46,285 bases of DNA from positions 1 through 46,285 of the forward strand of contig CAZFPA010000011.1 in NCBI GenBank assembly GCA_964520975.1, read 5' to 3'. Under the pieces are notes generated by a model, which did no database searches, was not told the origin of the DNA, and worked only from the letters and a program-made list of their open reading frames with translations. This document shows, one piece after another, positions 34,650-41,851 of the stretch. Every line of letters starts with the position of its first letter. Positions within the stretch are counted from its first letter, which is position 1. The stretch is from CAZFPA01 sp964520975 (GTDB lineage Bacteria; Bacillota; Negativicutes; Selenomonadales; Selenomonadaceae). The translations under genes were made by a program, and so were the position numbers.

Positions 34650-34945
34650 ATATTCTGTCCCTCCGCTTTCACATAGTTTACCGTCTCTGCCCGGCGGGCC
34701 GGAGCTTTTCCATTGGGGACCTTTTTATAGCCAAGCGCAATTGCGATATAAGGCTTGTATCCCTCTGGCAGTTTTTCCGCCTCACCATTATAGGCCGCTT
34801 TGTGCAGTTCATCCTTTGCACAGGGGAAAGCCCGCACAGATACCTTGCTTTCGTCTGACACAGCCTTCTTTGAATCAGCCGCCCCACACCCCAGGCAAAA
34901 AAGAGCCATCATACATAGGATTCCGATAGCTATTCCTTTTTTCAT
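34646..34945 (-). CDS. Lipoprotein-like protein with a nitroreductase C-terminal fragment
   Basis: A 99-residue protein with a hydrophobic N-terminal signal ending in a lipobox-like CLGC (Cys20) and a C-terminal half matching only the tail of nitroreductases (LPEGYKPYIAIALGYKK and APARRAETVNYV). The FMN-binding N-terminal region of a nitroreductase (the RS-R motif and helices) is missing. So it looks like an exported nitroreductase with a large internal deletion, though signal, frame, ribosome site (AAGGGCG) and operon overlap are intact, so a translated product is likely. Fold and function of such a fragment are doubtful. First gene after the MarR operator; it overlaps the flavin reductase start by 4 bases. 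Confidence 0.65.
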   Translation of the reverse strand: MKKGIAIGILCMMALFCLGCGAADSKKAVSDESKVSVRAFPCAKDELHKAAYNGEAEKLPEGYKPYIAIALGYKKVPNGKAPARRAETVNYVKAEGQNI

Positions 34946-34963
34946 AATATCACGCCCTTTAGC

Positions 34964-34975
34964 TTGTATGTACAA
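34964..34975. promoter_or_regulatory. MarR-type operator upstream of the flavin/nitroreductase operon
   Basis: TTGTATGTACAA, a palindrome with TTGTA/TACAA arms, sits 18 bp before the lipoprotein gene start, between it and the marR-family gene. The reverse complement occurs exactly at 35462-35473 at the marR promoter. Confidence 0.75.
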
Positions 34976-35015
34976 CCATCTAAGAAGAAAAACTACTTAA
35001 TACTTCATGAAAAGC

Positions 35016-35441
35016 TTACTTTCCTTCCAGGCGTAATGCTGCCTTCCAGGAATCCTCTGTAAGCTGTTGACTCATCTTCGTTCCCAATACATCAGCATAC
35101 CGATAATATAAACGCTCCCATGCCGCTTTGATTTCTCCCAGCAATGCCTTCCCCTCTTCTGTTGGGTCCAAAAATACTGCTTTTCCCTCGGTGCGACGGG
35201 CAAGCAATTTTTTTGTTTCCAGCTTATCCACAAAACGAGTGATGGTCGACGGTGTCAGTTGCAGATATTCACTGATTTCCTTCTGCATAAGACCAGGTTT
35301 CTCGCAAATCAACATGATGATAAACGCATAGTTTGGTGCCAAACCCGTTTTTTTGAATTCTTCTTCAGCAATTCCCGTTAATACACGAGCTAAGGAATTT
35401 GCGGTGAAATACAGGCAGCCCTGCAATAAATGATGAACCAT
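35016..35441 (-). CDS. MarR-family transcriptional regulator
   Basis: A 141-residue winged-helix repressor. Core helices LMQKEISEYLQLTPSTITRFVDKLETKKLLARR and the wing EGKAVFLDPTEEGKALL (about 50-105) are typical. GAGGAG lies 4 bases before the ATG. It has a consensus promoter (TTGACA-18-TATAAT) with a 12-bp palindrome covering the transcription start, and the same palindrome precedes the next genes, so it should repress itself and the flavoprotein operon. Two cysteines are present (Cys9 and Cys46), so thiol sensing is possible but unproven; phenolic or quinone ligands are an alternative. Confidence 0.92.
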   Translation of the reverse strand: MVHHLLQGCLYFTANSLARVLTGIAEEEFKKTGLAPNYAFIIMLICEKPGLMQKEISEYLQLTPSTITRFVDKLETKKLLARRTEGKAVFLDPTEEGKALLGEIKAAWERLYYRYADVLGTKMSQQLTEDSWKAALRLEGK

Positions 35442-35461
35442 AATGCTCCTCTTTTCATTGA

Positions 35462-35503
35462 TTGTACATACAAATTATACAAAAAGCCAACAGGAACTGT
35501 CAA
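35462..35503 (-). promoter_or_regulatory. marR promoter with overlapping MarR operator
   Basis: TTGACA (35498-35503), 18-bp spacer, TATAAT (35474-35479), then TTGTATGTACAA on the minus strand (35462-35473) directly after the -10, over the transcription start. Both promoter hexamers are perfect consensus, so strong expression must be held down by the bound repressor. Confidence 0.88.
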
Positions 35504-35540
35504 GCCTAAAAATTTCTCTAACGAAAATTTTTATCTGAAA

Positions 35541-36146
35541 CTATACCTCTGTTGGCTCCTGCAGTCCAAGCTTGCGCTTCCAATACCGCGAATATACAGC
35601 GCCTAAAGGATTATGCGCCAGCAGACGGTCCTTGACGACAAGCGTTGTCACCGGCCCCGGGCAGTTCTGATTGAAAATTGCATCATGCCCCACACAGAGC
35701 CCGCAAGATATATAGAGCTCCGTCCCTTTCTCCGCCAATAAACGTGCCTGCAGCTTCGGATTGCACATTGCCTCATGCTCCAATTCTGGTTTCACCTGCT
35801 GCAGTCCGAGTTCCTTCTTTGCCACGCTGCAGGCCTTACAGCAAACACTGTAAAATTCAAAGCCTGCCTGCTTGTAAAACCTGGCAATCACCCGGGCTTC
35901 AGCATGCAGGCCAATGCAAAAGGCCATACCAAGTGTCTTATATCCCATAGCCTTCGCAAACTCTGCGGTTTCCTCCAAACGGGTGATATTACTGTAAAAG
36001 GTTCCCTCAACATAAGCAGCGGCCTGCATGATCTTCTTCTCTTCCGCACTATAGGCGGCCAAAACCTCCTCTGCTGCAATGCCACTGCAATTGACCCCCT
36101 TGGTATAACAGCTGTGTGTCGGACACTCTGCGCAATCACATTTCAT
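35541..36146 (-). CDS. DUF1847 cysteine-rich putative metal-binding protein
   Basis: A 201-residue cytoplasmic protein of the DUF1847 family. Cysteines group in an N-terminal MKCDCAECPTHSCY, CCKACSVAKKELG in the middle, and LYISCGLCVGHDAIF plus NQNCPGPVTTLV in the C-terminal half, consistent with metal or iron-sulfur binding. ATG at 36146 has AGGAGGA upstream. It overlaps the end of the LysR gene by 11 bases, so the two are co-expressed. Function of the family is unknown; the KDRLLAHNPLGA tail is highly characteristic. A redox or metal role is inference from cysteine content. Confidence 0.85.
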   Translation of the reverse strand: MKCDCAECPTHSCYTKGVNCSGIAAEEVLAAYSAEEKKIMQAAAYVEGTFYSNITRLEETAEFAKAMGYKTLGMAFCIGLHAEARVIARFYKQAGFEFYSVCCKACSVAKKELGLQQVKPELEHEAMCNPKLQARLLAEKGTELYISCGLCVGHDAIFNQNCPGPVTTLVVKDRLLAHNPLGAVYSRYWKRKLGLQEPTEV

Positions 36147-37059
36147 TTCCGCGTTCCTCCTGTTCGTTTTTACTGTCTCCGGCTTTTGCAGCATGACGAT
36201 ATTCCAAATATTCGAGAAAACGCTGCACCGCTATTCCTATATGTCCCTTCCGTCGTAAGGCCAGCCCGATGTCACGATAAGCCGGAACATCCAATTCCCG
36301 TGTAAGAATATGATACGGTATACGCTGCAGGATCAGCTGCGGCAAAATGCTGATCCCCAGTCCGCTCTCCACCATGGACATGATGGCATAGTCATCCCAG
36401 GTCTTGAAACGGATGCGCGGCTGCACACCATGCTCCGCAAAAATTGCGGCGGCATCTGCCTCTCCGCCTTTTTCAAGCATCATGAAAGGATATTCCTGCA
36501 CGGCGCTGAGGGGAACCCGGTCATATACCGCCAGCGGATGATTCTCTGGTAAAACGAGCAGCTGTTTGTCCTTTTCCAGGAACTGCACTGTGAAATCGCC
36601 ATGCACCGGCAAGCGTAAAAAGCCGCAATCGACGCGCCCCTCCTGCAGCCAGGTCTCGATCTCCCCATAGTCTCCCAATAAAAGCTCATAATCAATATTC
36701 GGGTAATCCTGCTGAAAGTGCTGGATCATCCCAGGCAGCCAATGCGTTGCCACACTGGAAAACGTTCCAATGCGTATCACTCCGGAACGGAGCTCATGCA
36801 GTGCATCGACCTGAGCCTGCAGATTCTGGTATTCGATACAAAGACTTTTGGCATAGGGCAGCAGCGCAACGCCGGCAGAAGTCAGCCGAACGCCGGCCCG
36901 GCTGCGCTCCAAAAGGGACACCTTCCATTCACTTTCCAGATCATGGATCATGCGGCTGATTCCCGATTGCGAATACTTCAGCACTTCAGCGGCCCGTGTA
37001 AAACTTCCATATTCTACTGTCTTTAAAAAAGCCATGTATTTCAGCAAATTCATATCCAT
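36136..37059 (-). CDS. LysR-family transcriptional regulator
   Basis: A 307-residue LysR regulator: N-terminal helix-turn-helix (about 1-60; FTRAAEVLKYSQSGISRMIHDLE) and a type 2 periplasmic-binding effector domain (about 90-290; VIRIGTFSSVATHWLPGMI). It faces the EamA exporter across 230 bp with an inverted repeat TGTCAT-N7-ATGACA (37189-37207), so it likely controls that gene and its own operon with DUF1847. The inducer is unknown. The C-terminal tail (residues about 290-307) is charged and variable. Confidence 0.93.
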   Translation of the reverse strand: MDMNLLKYMAFLKTVEYGSFTRAAEVLKYSQSGISRMIHDLESEWKVSLLERSRAGVRLTSAGVALLPYAKSLCIEYQNLQAQVDALHELRSGVIRIGTFSSVATHWLPGMIQHFQQDYPNIDYELLLGDYGEIETWLQEGRVDCGFLRLPVHGDFTVQFLEKDKQLLVLPENHPLAVYDRVPLSAVQEYPFMMLEKGGEADAAAIFAEHGVQPRIRFKTWDDYAIMSMVESGLGISILPQLILQRIPYHILTRELDVPAYRDIGLALRRKGHIGIAVQRFLEYLEYRHAAKAGDSKNEQEERGNEM

Positions 37060-37188
37060 CGTACAGCCTCATCTATCTGTTTTTGAACGATTTATTTCAT
37101 GCTACCGCAAAGCATAGCAAAATACAAGCCTATCCCCGCCCCAGTAATTGCCTGCGTTCGCATGCAGTCCAAATGTTAAATCTGTTTT

Positions 37189-37207
37189 TGTCATGAAAGT
37201 AATGACA
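37189..37207. promoter_or_regulatory. Candidate LysR operator
   Basis: TGTCAT (37189-37194) and ATGACA (37202-37207) form a perfect inverted repeat with a 7-bp spacer in the LysR/EamA divergent region, a suitable shape for a LysR recognition site. Confidence 0.55.
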
Positions 37208-37289
37208 ATTATTCGTTTTTCATATTTTAATATCTGTGCTAAATTAAAGCAAGAGAAAAATATTGCATTATAGAAAGAAGGCCTCTTCT

Positions 37290-38183
37290 GTGAAGAAAAA
37301 AATATATTTCTTATTGTCCATGATAATTTTCGGTGCAGTGGGCATTTTCGCTAAATTCATCGCCCTGCCCTCCAGCCAGATTGCCCTCTGCCTCAGCACA
37401 ATCGGCACATTTGCACTGGCCCTTGTCCTGCTTGTGCAGCGAAAATCCTTTCCCTGGCGGCACATAAAAAGAAATCTGGGATATCTGCTTGCCGCCAGTC
37501 TGCTATTGAGCGGCAATTGGATTTTCCTTTTCAATGCCTACAAAGAAACAACGATTGCCAACGCCGCCCTGAGCTATTATTTAGCGCCGGTGCTCGTCAT
37601 CATCGCTGCCCCCTTCCTGCTCGGCGAAGCTTTTTCCCGCAAAAAGGCCCTCTGTGTTGCCACCGCCCTGCTTGGCCTATTTCTCATTCTACATGACAAC
37701 AACACCGCTGGTGCAAACAACCATATGATCGGCATTCTCTACGGATTCCTCGCAGCTGTTTTCTATGCAGCGCTGACACTGGTCAATAAATTCATTACCG
37801 CATTGGATGGACTGACCAACACCTTTCTGCAGCTGCTGCTTTCCGCTCTCTTTCTGGCAGCCTACACCCTGTGGACCGGCTCCGCTGACATCACACAGCC
37901 TGCGATACAGGATATATACCTGCTATTGATTCTCGGCATCTTTCATGGCGGCATCGGCTTCTATTTGTTTTTTACCGGAATGGCGGGCCTGGATGGGCAG
38001 AGCATTGCTGTCCTCAGCTATGCAGATCCCCTCACCTCACTCCTCTTATCCCTGGTTGTCCTGAACGAACCAATGCAGGGAATACAGCTGCTTGGAGCGG
38101 CATTGCTTTTTGCCGCGATATGGATTGCCGAACGCAGCACCCCACAGACCGGACAACCTGGAGCGACTCCACTGCAAAGCTAA
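37290..38183 (+). CDS. EamA/DMT-family permease
   Basis: A 297-residue, 10-TM drug/metabolite transporter made of two EamA repeats (about 5-135 and 150-285). Typical features are the short N-terminal TM with GAVGIFAKFIALPSSQ, the NWIFLFNAYKETTIANAAL segment and the repeat-2 SYADPLTSLLLSLVVLNEP. I use the GTG at 37290 because AGAAGG is 8 bases upstream; an ATG nine codons earlier has no ribosome site. It is divergent from the LysR gene, which implies ligand-induced export, for example of an amino acid or toxic metabolite. Its stop overlaps the convergent DUF218 gene by four bases. Confidence 0.88.
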   Translation: MKKKIYFLLSMIIFGAVGIFAKFIALPSSQIALCLSTIGTFALALVLLVQRKSFPWRHIKRNLGYLLAASLLLSGNWIFLFNAYKETTIANAALSYYLAPVLVIIAAPFLLGEAFSRKKALCVATALLGLFLILHDNNTAGANNHMIGILYGFLAAVFYAALTLVNKFITALDGLTNTFLQLLLSALFLAAYTLWTGSADITQPAIQDIYLLLILGIFHGGIGFYLFFTGMAGLDGQSIAVLSYADPLTSLLLSLVVLNEPMQGIQLLGAALLFAAIWIAERSTPQTGQPGATPLQS

Positions 38184-38923
38184 GAAACTACCAGCATTTT
38201 TACCACCGCGAAGTATTCGCGAACAGCATAGTTCAGACGCATGGCCCAGGCACTTTTCCCCGGGATTCCTTCCACAGCCGAGAAATACTGTGCTGCAAGG
38301 CGGCATGCCCGGAAAATATGGTAATCACTCGTTACAATCCCCACACATTGCGGTGTCCGCCCTGTTTGTTCCAGCAATCGCTTACTGTTGCACAGGTTTT
38401 CCTGCGTCGTCCTCGACTGCTCTTCCAATAAAATGCGCTGCGCAGGAATGCCCGCGGCCACGAAATAGCTCTTCATGGCTGCAGCCTCTGTGATATCCTC
38501 GCCCGCTCCCCGACCGCCAGATACGACCAGCAACGCCCCCGGAGCCCGCTCACTATACTTCACCGCCGCTTCCAGGCGATCCTGCAGCGTGACAGATGGC
38601 TGGGTGCCATTGACCTTTGCCCCCAACACGATAATGGCATCCACTGCCCCCGATGGCTTCGCCGCCATTGCCTGGAACACAAAAAACTCTACAAACAAAA
38701 AGCTGCCCAAAAATGCCAGCAATACGCCCTTAAGGATTCGCACGCCATAGGCCTGGCTACCCCTGGCACAGGCATAAAAACAGATCATTCCTCCGACACC
38801 GGCAATTGCCCCGGCCAAAAAGCGAAGCTGCCATACAAATCCCATGAGCAATAAACCACCCAAAACCGCCATGATACCCAAAAGGAAGAGGTAGGCCCGC
38901 CCCCTTTGTCTTCTAAAAAACAT
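38180..38923 (-). CDS. DUF218 (YdcF/SanA-like) membrane protein
   Basis: A 247-residue inner-membrane protein. Three hydrophobic segments in the first 85 residues are followed by a DUF218 domain (about 90-245): AIIVLGAKVNG, LQDRLEAAVKY, VVSGGRGAGEDITEA and the SRTTQENL motif are all typical of YdcF-type proteins; SDYHIFRACRLA is the second conserved block. Such proteins are linked to envelope and cell-wall homeostasis, but the reaction is undefined. The coding end overlaps the EamA stop (convergent). The start has GGATGAAGG upstream. Confidence 0.87.
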   Translation of the reverse strand: MFFRRQRGRAYLFLLGIMAVLGGLLLMGFVWQLRFLAGAIAGVGGMICFYACARGSQAYGVRILKGVLLAFLGSFLFVEFFVFQAMAAKPSGAVDAIIVLGAKVNGTQPSVTLQDRLEAAVKYSERAPGALLVVSGGRGAGEDITEAAAMKSYFVAAGIPAQRILLEEQSRTTQENLCNSKRLLEQTGRTPQCVGIVTSDYHIFRACRLAAQYFSAVEGIPGKSAWAMRLNYAVREYFAVVKMLVVS

Positions 38924-39117
38924 GTATCGCCTTCATCCTTTCCTGAAACAAAAATGCTTTCTATACGATAAACCGCTGTGTTTTCTACGCATTCTTGCTT
39001 TCTCATTATAACGCCATTGCTCAAGATTTCGCAAAACGAACGCATTCTCATCACCATGCGTTCCATCCGTGCCCGCCAACAACAAAGATGATAGACGATA
39101 TCATACCCTCTGTCCAT

Positions 39118-39167
39118 AAAAAAAGCAGGAAAACAAAAAGCCTTTATCGCTTATCTGTTTTCCTGCT
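39118..39167 (-). terminator. Strong terminator after the truncated hydrolase
   Basis: AGCAGGAAAACA (39124-39135) with TGTTTTCCTGCT (39156-39167) forms a 12-bp stem; the minus strand continues with seven T. Confidence 0.85.
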
Positions 39168-39178
39168 GAGCTTACCGG

Positions 39179-39604
39179 TTATTTCAAATTTGCCTGAAAG
39201 AACGCATCGATCTTATCAAAAGGAGTACGCTGTGCATTCAGCTTTTGCCGCTGTGCATACCGCTCATCCGGTCCCACAGCATCGAAATACCCATACGTCA
39301 TAACACGGCTCATATCATACATCGTCGATGTAACCGTAGCTTTGATACGCGTATCCATGGCAGCAGCATTCAGCGCCATGCCGCCCCAGCCGCAAATCCC
39401 GATGATGCCAACACGCTCCGGATCCACATTATCCCGCGTTGACAGATAATCTACCGCCGCTGAAAAATCCTCGGTATTGATTTCCGGAGATGCCACATCC
39501 CGCGGTGTTCCCCCGCTTTCGCCCGTAAAAGACGGATCAAACGCAATCGTCAGATAGCCACGTTCCGCCATTTCCTGCGCATAAAGCCCGGAAGATTGTT
39601 CCTT
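39179..39604 (-). pseudogene. Alpha/beta hydrolase, N-terminus deleted
   Basis: The C-terminal part of a dienelactone-hydrolase-like alpha/beta hydrolase (COG1073-type). The reading frame is open up to about 39604, encoding KEQSSGLYAQEMAERGYLTIA, then FDPSFTGESGG, the nucleophile elbow GICGWGGMALN and a tail LNAQRTPFDKIDAFFQ. In the full-length family KEQ-x-x-LYAQ follows a stretch of about 50-60 residues including the oxyanion HG segment; that stretch and any start region are missing. An internal ATG at 39571 exists but lacks a good ribosome site. The nucleophile is Cys in GICGWGG as in some dienelactone hydrolases. The junction abuts the decayed LysR gene, so I call a pseudogene. Confidence 0.78.
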
Positions 39605-39929
39605 TCTGCTTGGCTATGAGCTCATTGTTTCCGAACAATCCCTCAAGGCCGACTTTCCCCGCTGGTGCGGGGATCGCATTGATCAGCTGCGTTTTACCGG
39701 GTTCACGAACCTATTCTATAATGGCACCGTCTTTGTCAAAAGTGGCCTTGGCCTGTTGCTATCCTTTGAACATCTTGCAACCGAAACCGCAGAGCTTTGC
39801 TTTCGTCCGCTCACGCCCGTATTGGCGAATAAAATGTATATCGTTTGGAAAAAATACCAGGTATTCACACCAATTGCTGAAATCCTGCTAAAAGCCCTGC
39901 AGAAAAATTTTGCCAAGCCCGCAATATAG
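39605..39929 (+). pseudogene. LysR-family regulator, N-terminus deleted
   Basis: The frame from 39606 to the TAG at 39927-39929 encodes the last 107 residues or so of a LysR regulator: LLGYELIVSEQSLKADFPRW, then RFTGFTNLFYNGTVFVKSGLG, then LTPVLANKMYIVWKKYQVF. These match the C-terminal part of the effector-binding domain of Firmicute LysR proteins. The DNA-binding domain and the first part of the effector domain (about 190 residues) are absent, and no start codon with a ribosome site precedes it. Homology begins at the same base where the neighbouring hydrolase homology ends. Confidence 0.8.
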
Positions 39930-39942
39930 GGACAAACAAAAT

Positions 39943-40003
39943 AAAACATCTTGCGAAAATAGGTTGAAAGCGTCTCAAACTATTTTTACAAGATGTTTTT
40001 TAT
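39943..40003 (+). terminator. Long terminator hairpin after the LysR fragment
   Basis: AAAACATCTTG and GAAAATAG arms (39943-39962) pair with CTATTTTT and CAAGATGTTTT (39980-39999), followed by TTTTATT. Probably bidirectional, also ending the convergent C_GCAxxG_C_C transcript. Confidence 0.85.
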
Positions 40004-40031
40004 TTACCTGCCAATTCAGATATAGTGGCCC

Positions 40032-40433
40032 TTAGCCATTATGTGGCTGTTCATTGAAATATTTTTTGTCCAGAATCTCACACATCTCAAAGACAAGTGC
40101 ATCACAGTGCTCTTTTTTGACCAGGCCTTTATCCTTCGCCATTGCCAAAAGTGCTGCACAGTCTGTGGCCGCATGACGCTGCCGAAAATCCTGTATCTCC
40201 CGTAGTGCCGCTTCCTTGCCTGCTCCATTCATCCCAAGAAGCATCAGCGCACCGCTCAATGCTCCGCAGGTCGAGCCATGCAGCATGCCCGAGCCAAAAA
40301 AATTTCCCAACGCCTGTGCTTTTTGCTCGGTCAGGCCGACCGCCTTCGCAAACGGACACAGCAACGACTGCGCACAGTTAAAATGGACATCCGTCCGCTG
40401 CCGCAATTTCTTTACTTCATCTAAGTGATTCAT
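40032..40433 (-). CDS. C_GCAxxG_C_C family protein
   Basis: A 133-residue small redox-type protein of the C_GCAxxG_C_C family. The conserved cysteines are in HFNCAQSLLCPFA (the first), STCGALSGALMLLG (the GCAxxG-type block, here TCGALSG), ATDCAALLA and VFEMCEILD. GGAG sits before the ATG at 40433. The family often occurs with redox enzymes and is thought to bind a metal or cluster, but has no proven activity. A small upstream ORF overlaps its start by an ATGA junction. Confidence 0.85.
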   Translation of the reverse strand: MNHLDEVKKLRQRTDVHFNCAQSLLCPFAKAVGLTEQKAQALGNFFGSGMLHGSTCGALSGALMLLGMNGAGKEAALREIQDFRQRHAATDCAALLAMAKDKGLVKKEHCDALVFEMCEILDKKYFNEQPHNG

Positions 40434-40564
40434 AAAAAACTCCATTCTTCTGCTGTATACATAATCTTAGTGCAGCAGCTCGTTTTCTTTTGCCAAAATT
40501 GCCAATGCTGCGGTGCAGGCCGGACAATCACAGTATTCAGCCCCGGCTGCCTTTCTTTTGTCAT
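40430..40564 (-). other. Small ORF with strong ribosome site; possible frameshifted Cys-rich peptide
   Basis: An ATG at 40564 follows GGAGG by 9 bases and opens a 44-codon frame whose stop overlaps the next start (ATGA). Its product looks arbitrary. In another frame the same DNA encodes KAAGAEYCDCPACTAALAIL then AKENELLH and a stop at 40467, which has natural protein composition and a CxCxxC motif but no start codon. Adding one A to the AAAA run after ATGAC would join the good start to the good frame. It may be a recent frameshift, a sequencing error or slippage. The peptide would sit just before the C_GCAxxG_C_C gene. Confidence 0.4.
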
Positions 40565-40788
40565 TTTATCCAGCCTCCTATATTCGTTTTATAAACGACC
40601 CGTGTAATACTTAAACTTCCGCCATTTTCCTTCAAAATATTTCACCCTAAGACTATATGAAAGAACCCTCCCTGTCAAGCCTTGCTGCTCATAAATTAAT
40701 CTAAATTTAATCGAATTGCCACATTTCTGACACAAGATATCACTATGCTGAAACTATAGAAAAGTACAAACAGAAAGGCGTGATATAC

Positions 40789-41571
40789 ATGACAGATACA
40801 TTCATGAAAACTATGAGCAACAAAGTTCCTGAAATTACAATCCTTTTTTGGATCACCAAGATTCTCACCACCGGTATGGGCGAAGTATTTTCTGACTACG
40901 TCTTCTTCAATAAGGCCTTTCTCAAGGAGCACGTCTTATTAGCTGGCGCTGCCGGCCTCGTCATTACCATTTTAATACAGATGCTGGCCCATCGCTATAT
41001 CGTGTGGCGCTATTGGCTGGCTGTCGTTGCGGTAAGTATCTTTGGCACCATGTTTGCCGACTATATTCACGATGGGCTGAATCTTGATTTCATGGAATCC
41101 ACTCTATTATTCCTTGGCTTCCAGTGCACGATATTCCTTTTTTGGTACGCAACAGAAAAGACCCTGTCTATCACCAGTCTCTATACGCATCGGAGAGAAT
41201 TTTTCTACTGGGCAACCGTACTTGGAACTTTTGCCCTGGGAACTGCGGCCGGCGATTTCACTGCTGATGGCTTAGGCTGGGGAACACTCACCTCAGGAAT
41301 TGGTTTTACTGTGCTTATCCTGGTACCGGCATTCGGCTACCGCTATCTGCACTGGAACAGCATTTTCGCCTTTTGGTTTGCCTACATCATGACCCGCCCT
41401 CTCGGTGCATCATTTTCTGATTGGATGGCGCGAGATCTTGGCTGGGGAACAGGTCCAGTCAGCCTGGCCCTGACCCTTCTGATTCTTCTGCTTGTAGGCT
41501 TCCTTGCCTATCAGCAAAATACGGCAGATAAATCCAGTCATCTTGTTTCCCCGTCAGAGGCAAACCGATAA
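40789..41571 (+). CDS. COG4705-type membrane protein
   Basis: A 260-residue integral membrane protein of the uncharacterised COG4705 family. It begins NKVPEITILFWITKILTTGMGEVFSDY, the family signature (in two pieces here). Four related segments recur at about 25-36, 85-97, 145-165 and 205-225, each a G-T/G cluster followed by an acidic SD/AD/GD pair: TTGMGEVFSDY, FGTMFADYIHDG, LGTAAGDFTADGLGWG and LGASFSDWMARDLGWG. About eight TM segments. The start at 40789 follows AAAGGCG; an upstream GTG is too close to that site. No domain of known activity; repeated acidic-glycine motifs could form a cation path, but that is inference. Confidence 0.8.
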   Translation: MTDTFMKTMSNKVPEITILFWITKILTTGMGEVFSDYVFFNKAFLKEHVLLAGAAGLVITILIQMLAHRYIVWRYWLAVVAVSIFGTMFADYIHDGLNLDFMESTLLFLGFQCTIFLFWYATEKTLSITSLYTHRREFFYWATVLGTFALGTAAGDFTADGLGWGTLTSGIGFTVLILVPAFGYRYLHWNSIFAFWFAYIMTRPLGASFSDWMARDLGWGTGPVSLALTLLILLLVGFLAYQQNTADKSSHLVSPSEANR

Positions 41572-41701
41572 CGCCTTACACCAGGCGCACTTTTCCATTT
41601 CGCCCAAATTTTCCAGGAAGTATTTTATCCGGGCTTTGCCCTTGTACCAGCGGTTGCTAGCTGGAAATCCCCTTACGGACAACCTGTCAACACACAATAA
41701 C

Positions 41702-41740
41702 AGAAGCTTGAACCCGGCCATTTGCAGAGTTCAAGCTTCT
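41702..41740. terminator. Hairpin after the COG4705 gene
   Basis: Perfect 12-bp stem AGAAGCTTGAAC (41702-41713) with GTTCAAGCTTCT (41729-41740). T-rich tails on both strands are interrupted (ATTATTATCT and GTTATTGTG), so moderate strength either way. Confidence 0.65.
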
Positions 41741-41811
41741 ATTATTATCTCTTCATAAATTTCTTCCACCGCTATATTTTTTCGTACATTCAGTCTTGCA
41801 ATATCCAGGTT

Positions 41812-41851
41812 AACCAGGTTTCACGAAATCACCTTTTCATTTAACCTGGTT
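41812..41851 (-). terminator. Hairpin at the end of the DJ-1/PfpI gene
   Basis: AACCAGGTT (41812-41820) pairs with AACCTGGTT (41843-41851), which overlaps the stop codon. No clear T-tract, so either a weak terminator or an mRNA 3'-end hairpin. Confidence 0.35.

Noticed and set aside
40752..40772. GAAAAGTACA upstream of the COG4705 gene, similar to HxlR half-sites
   Set aside because: Only a single AAGTAC half-site without the GCACTTT arm; expected by chance.
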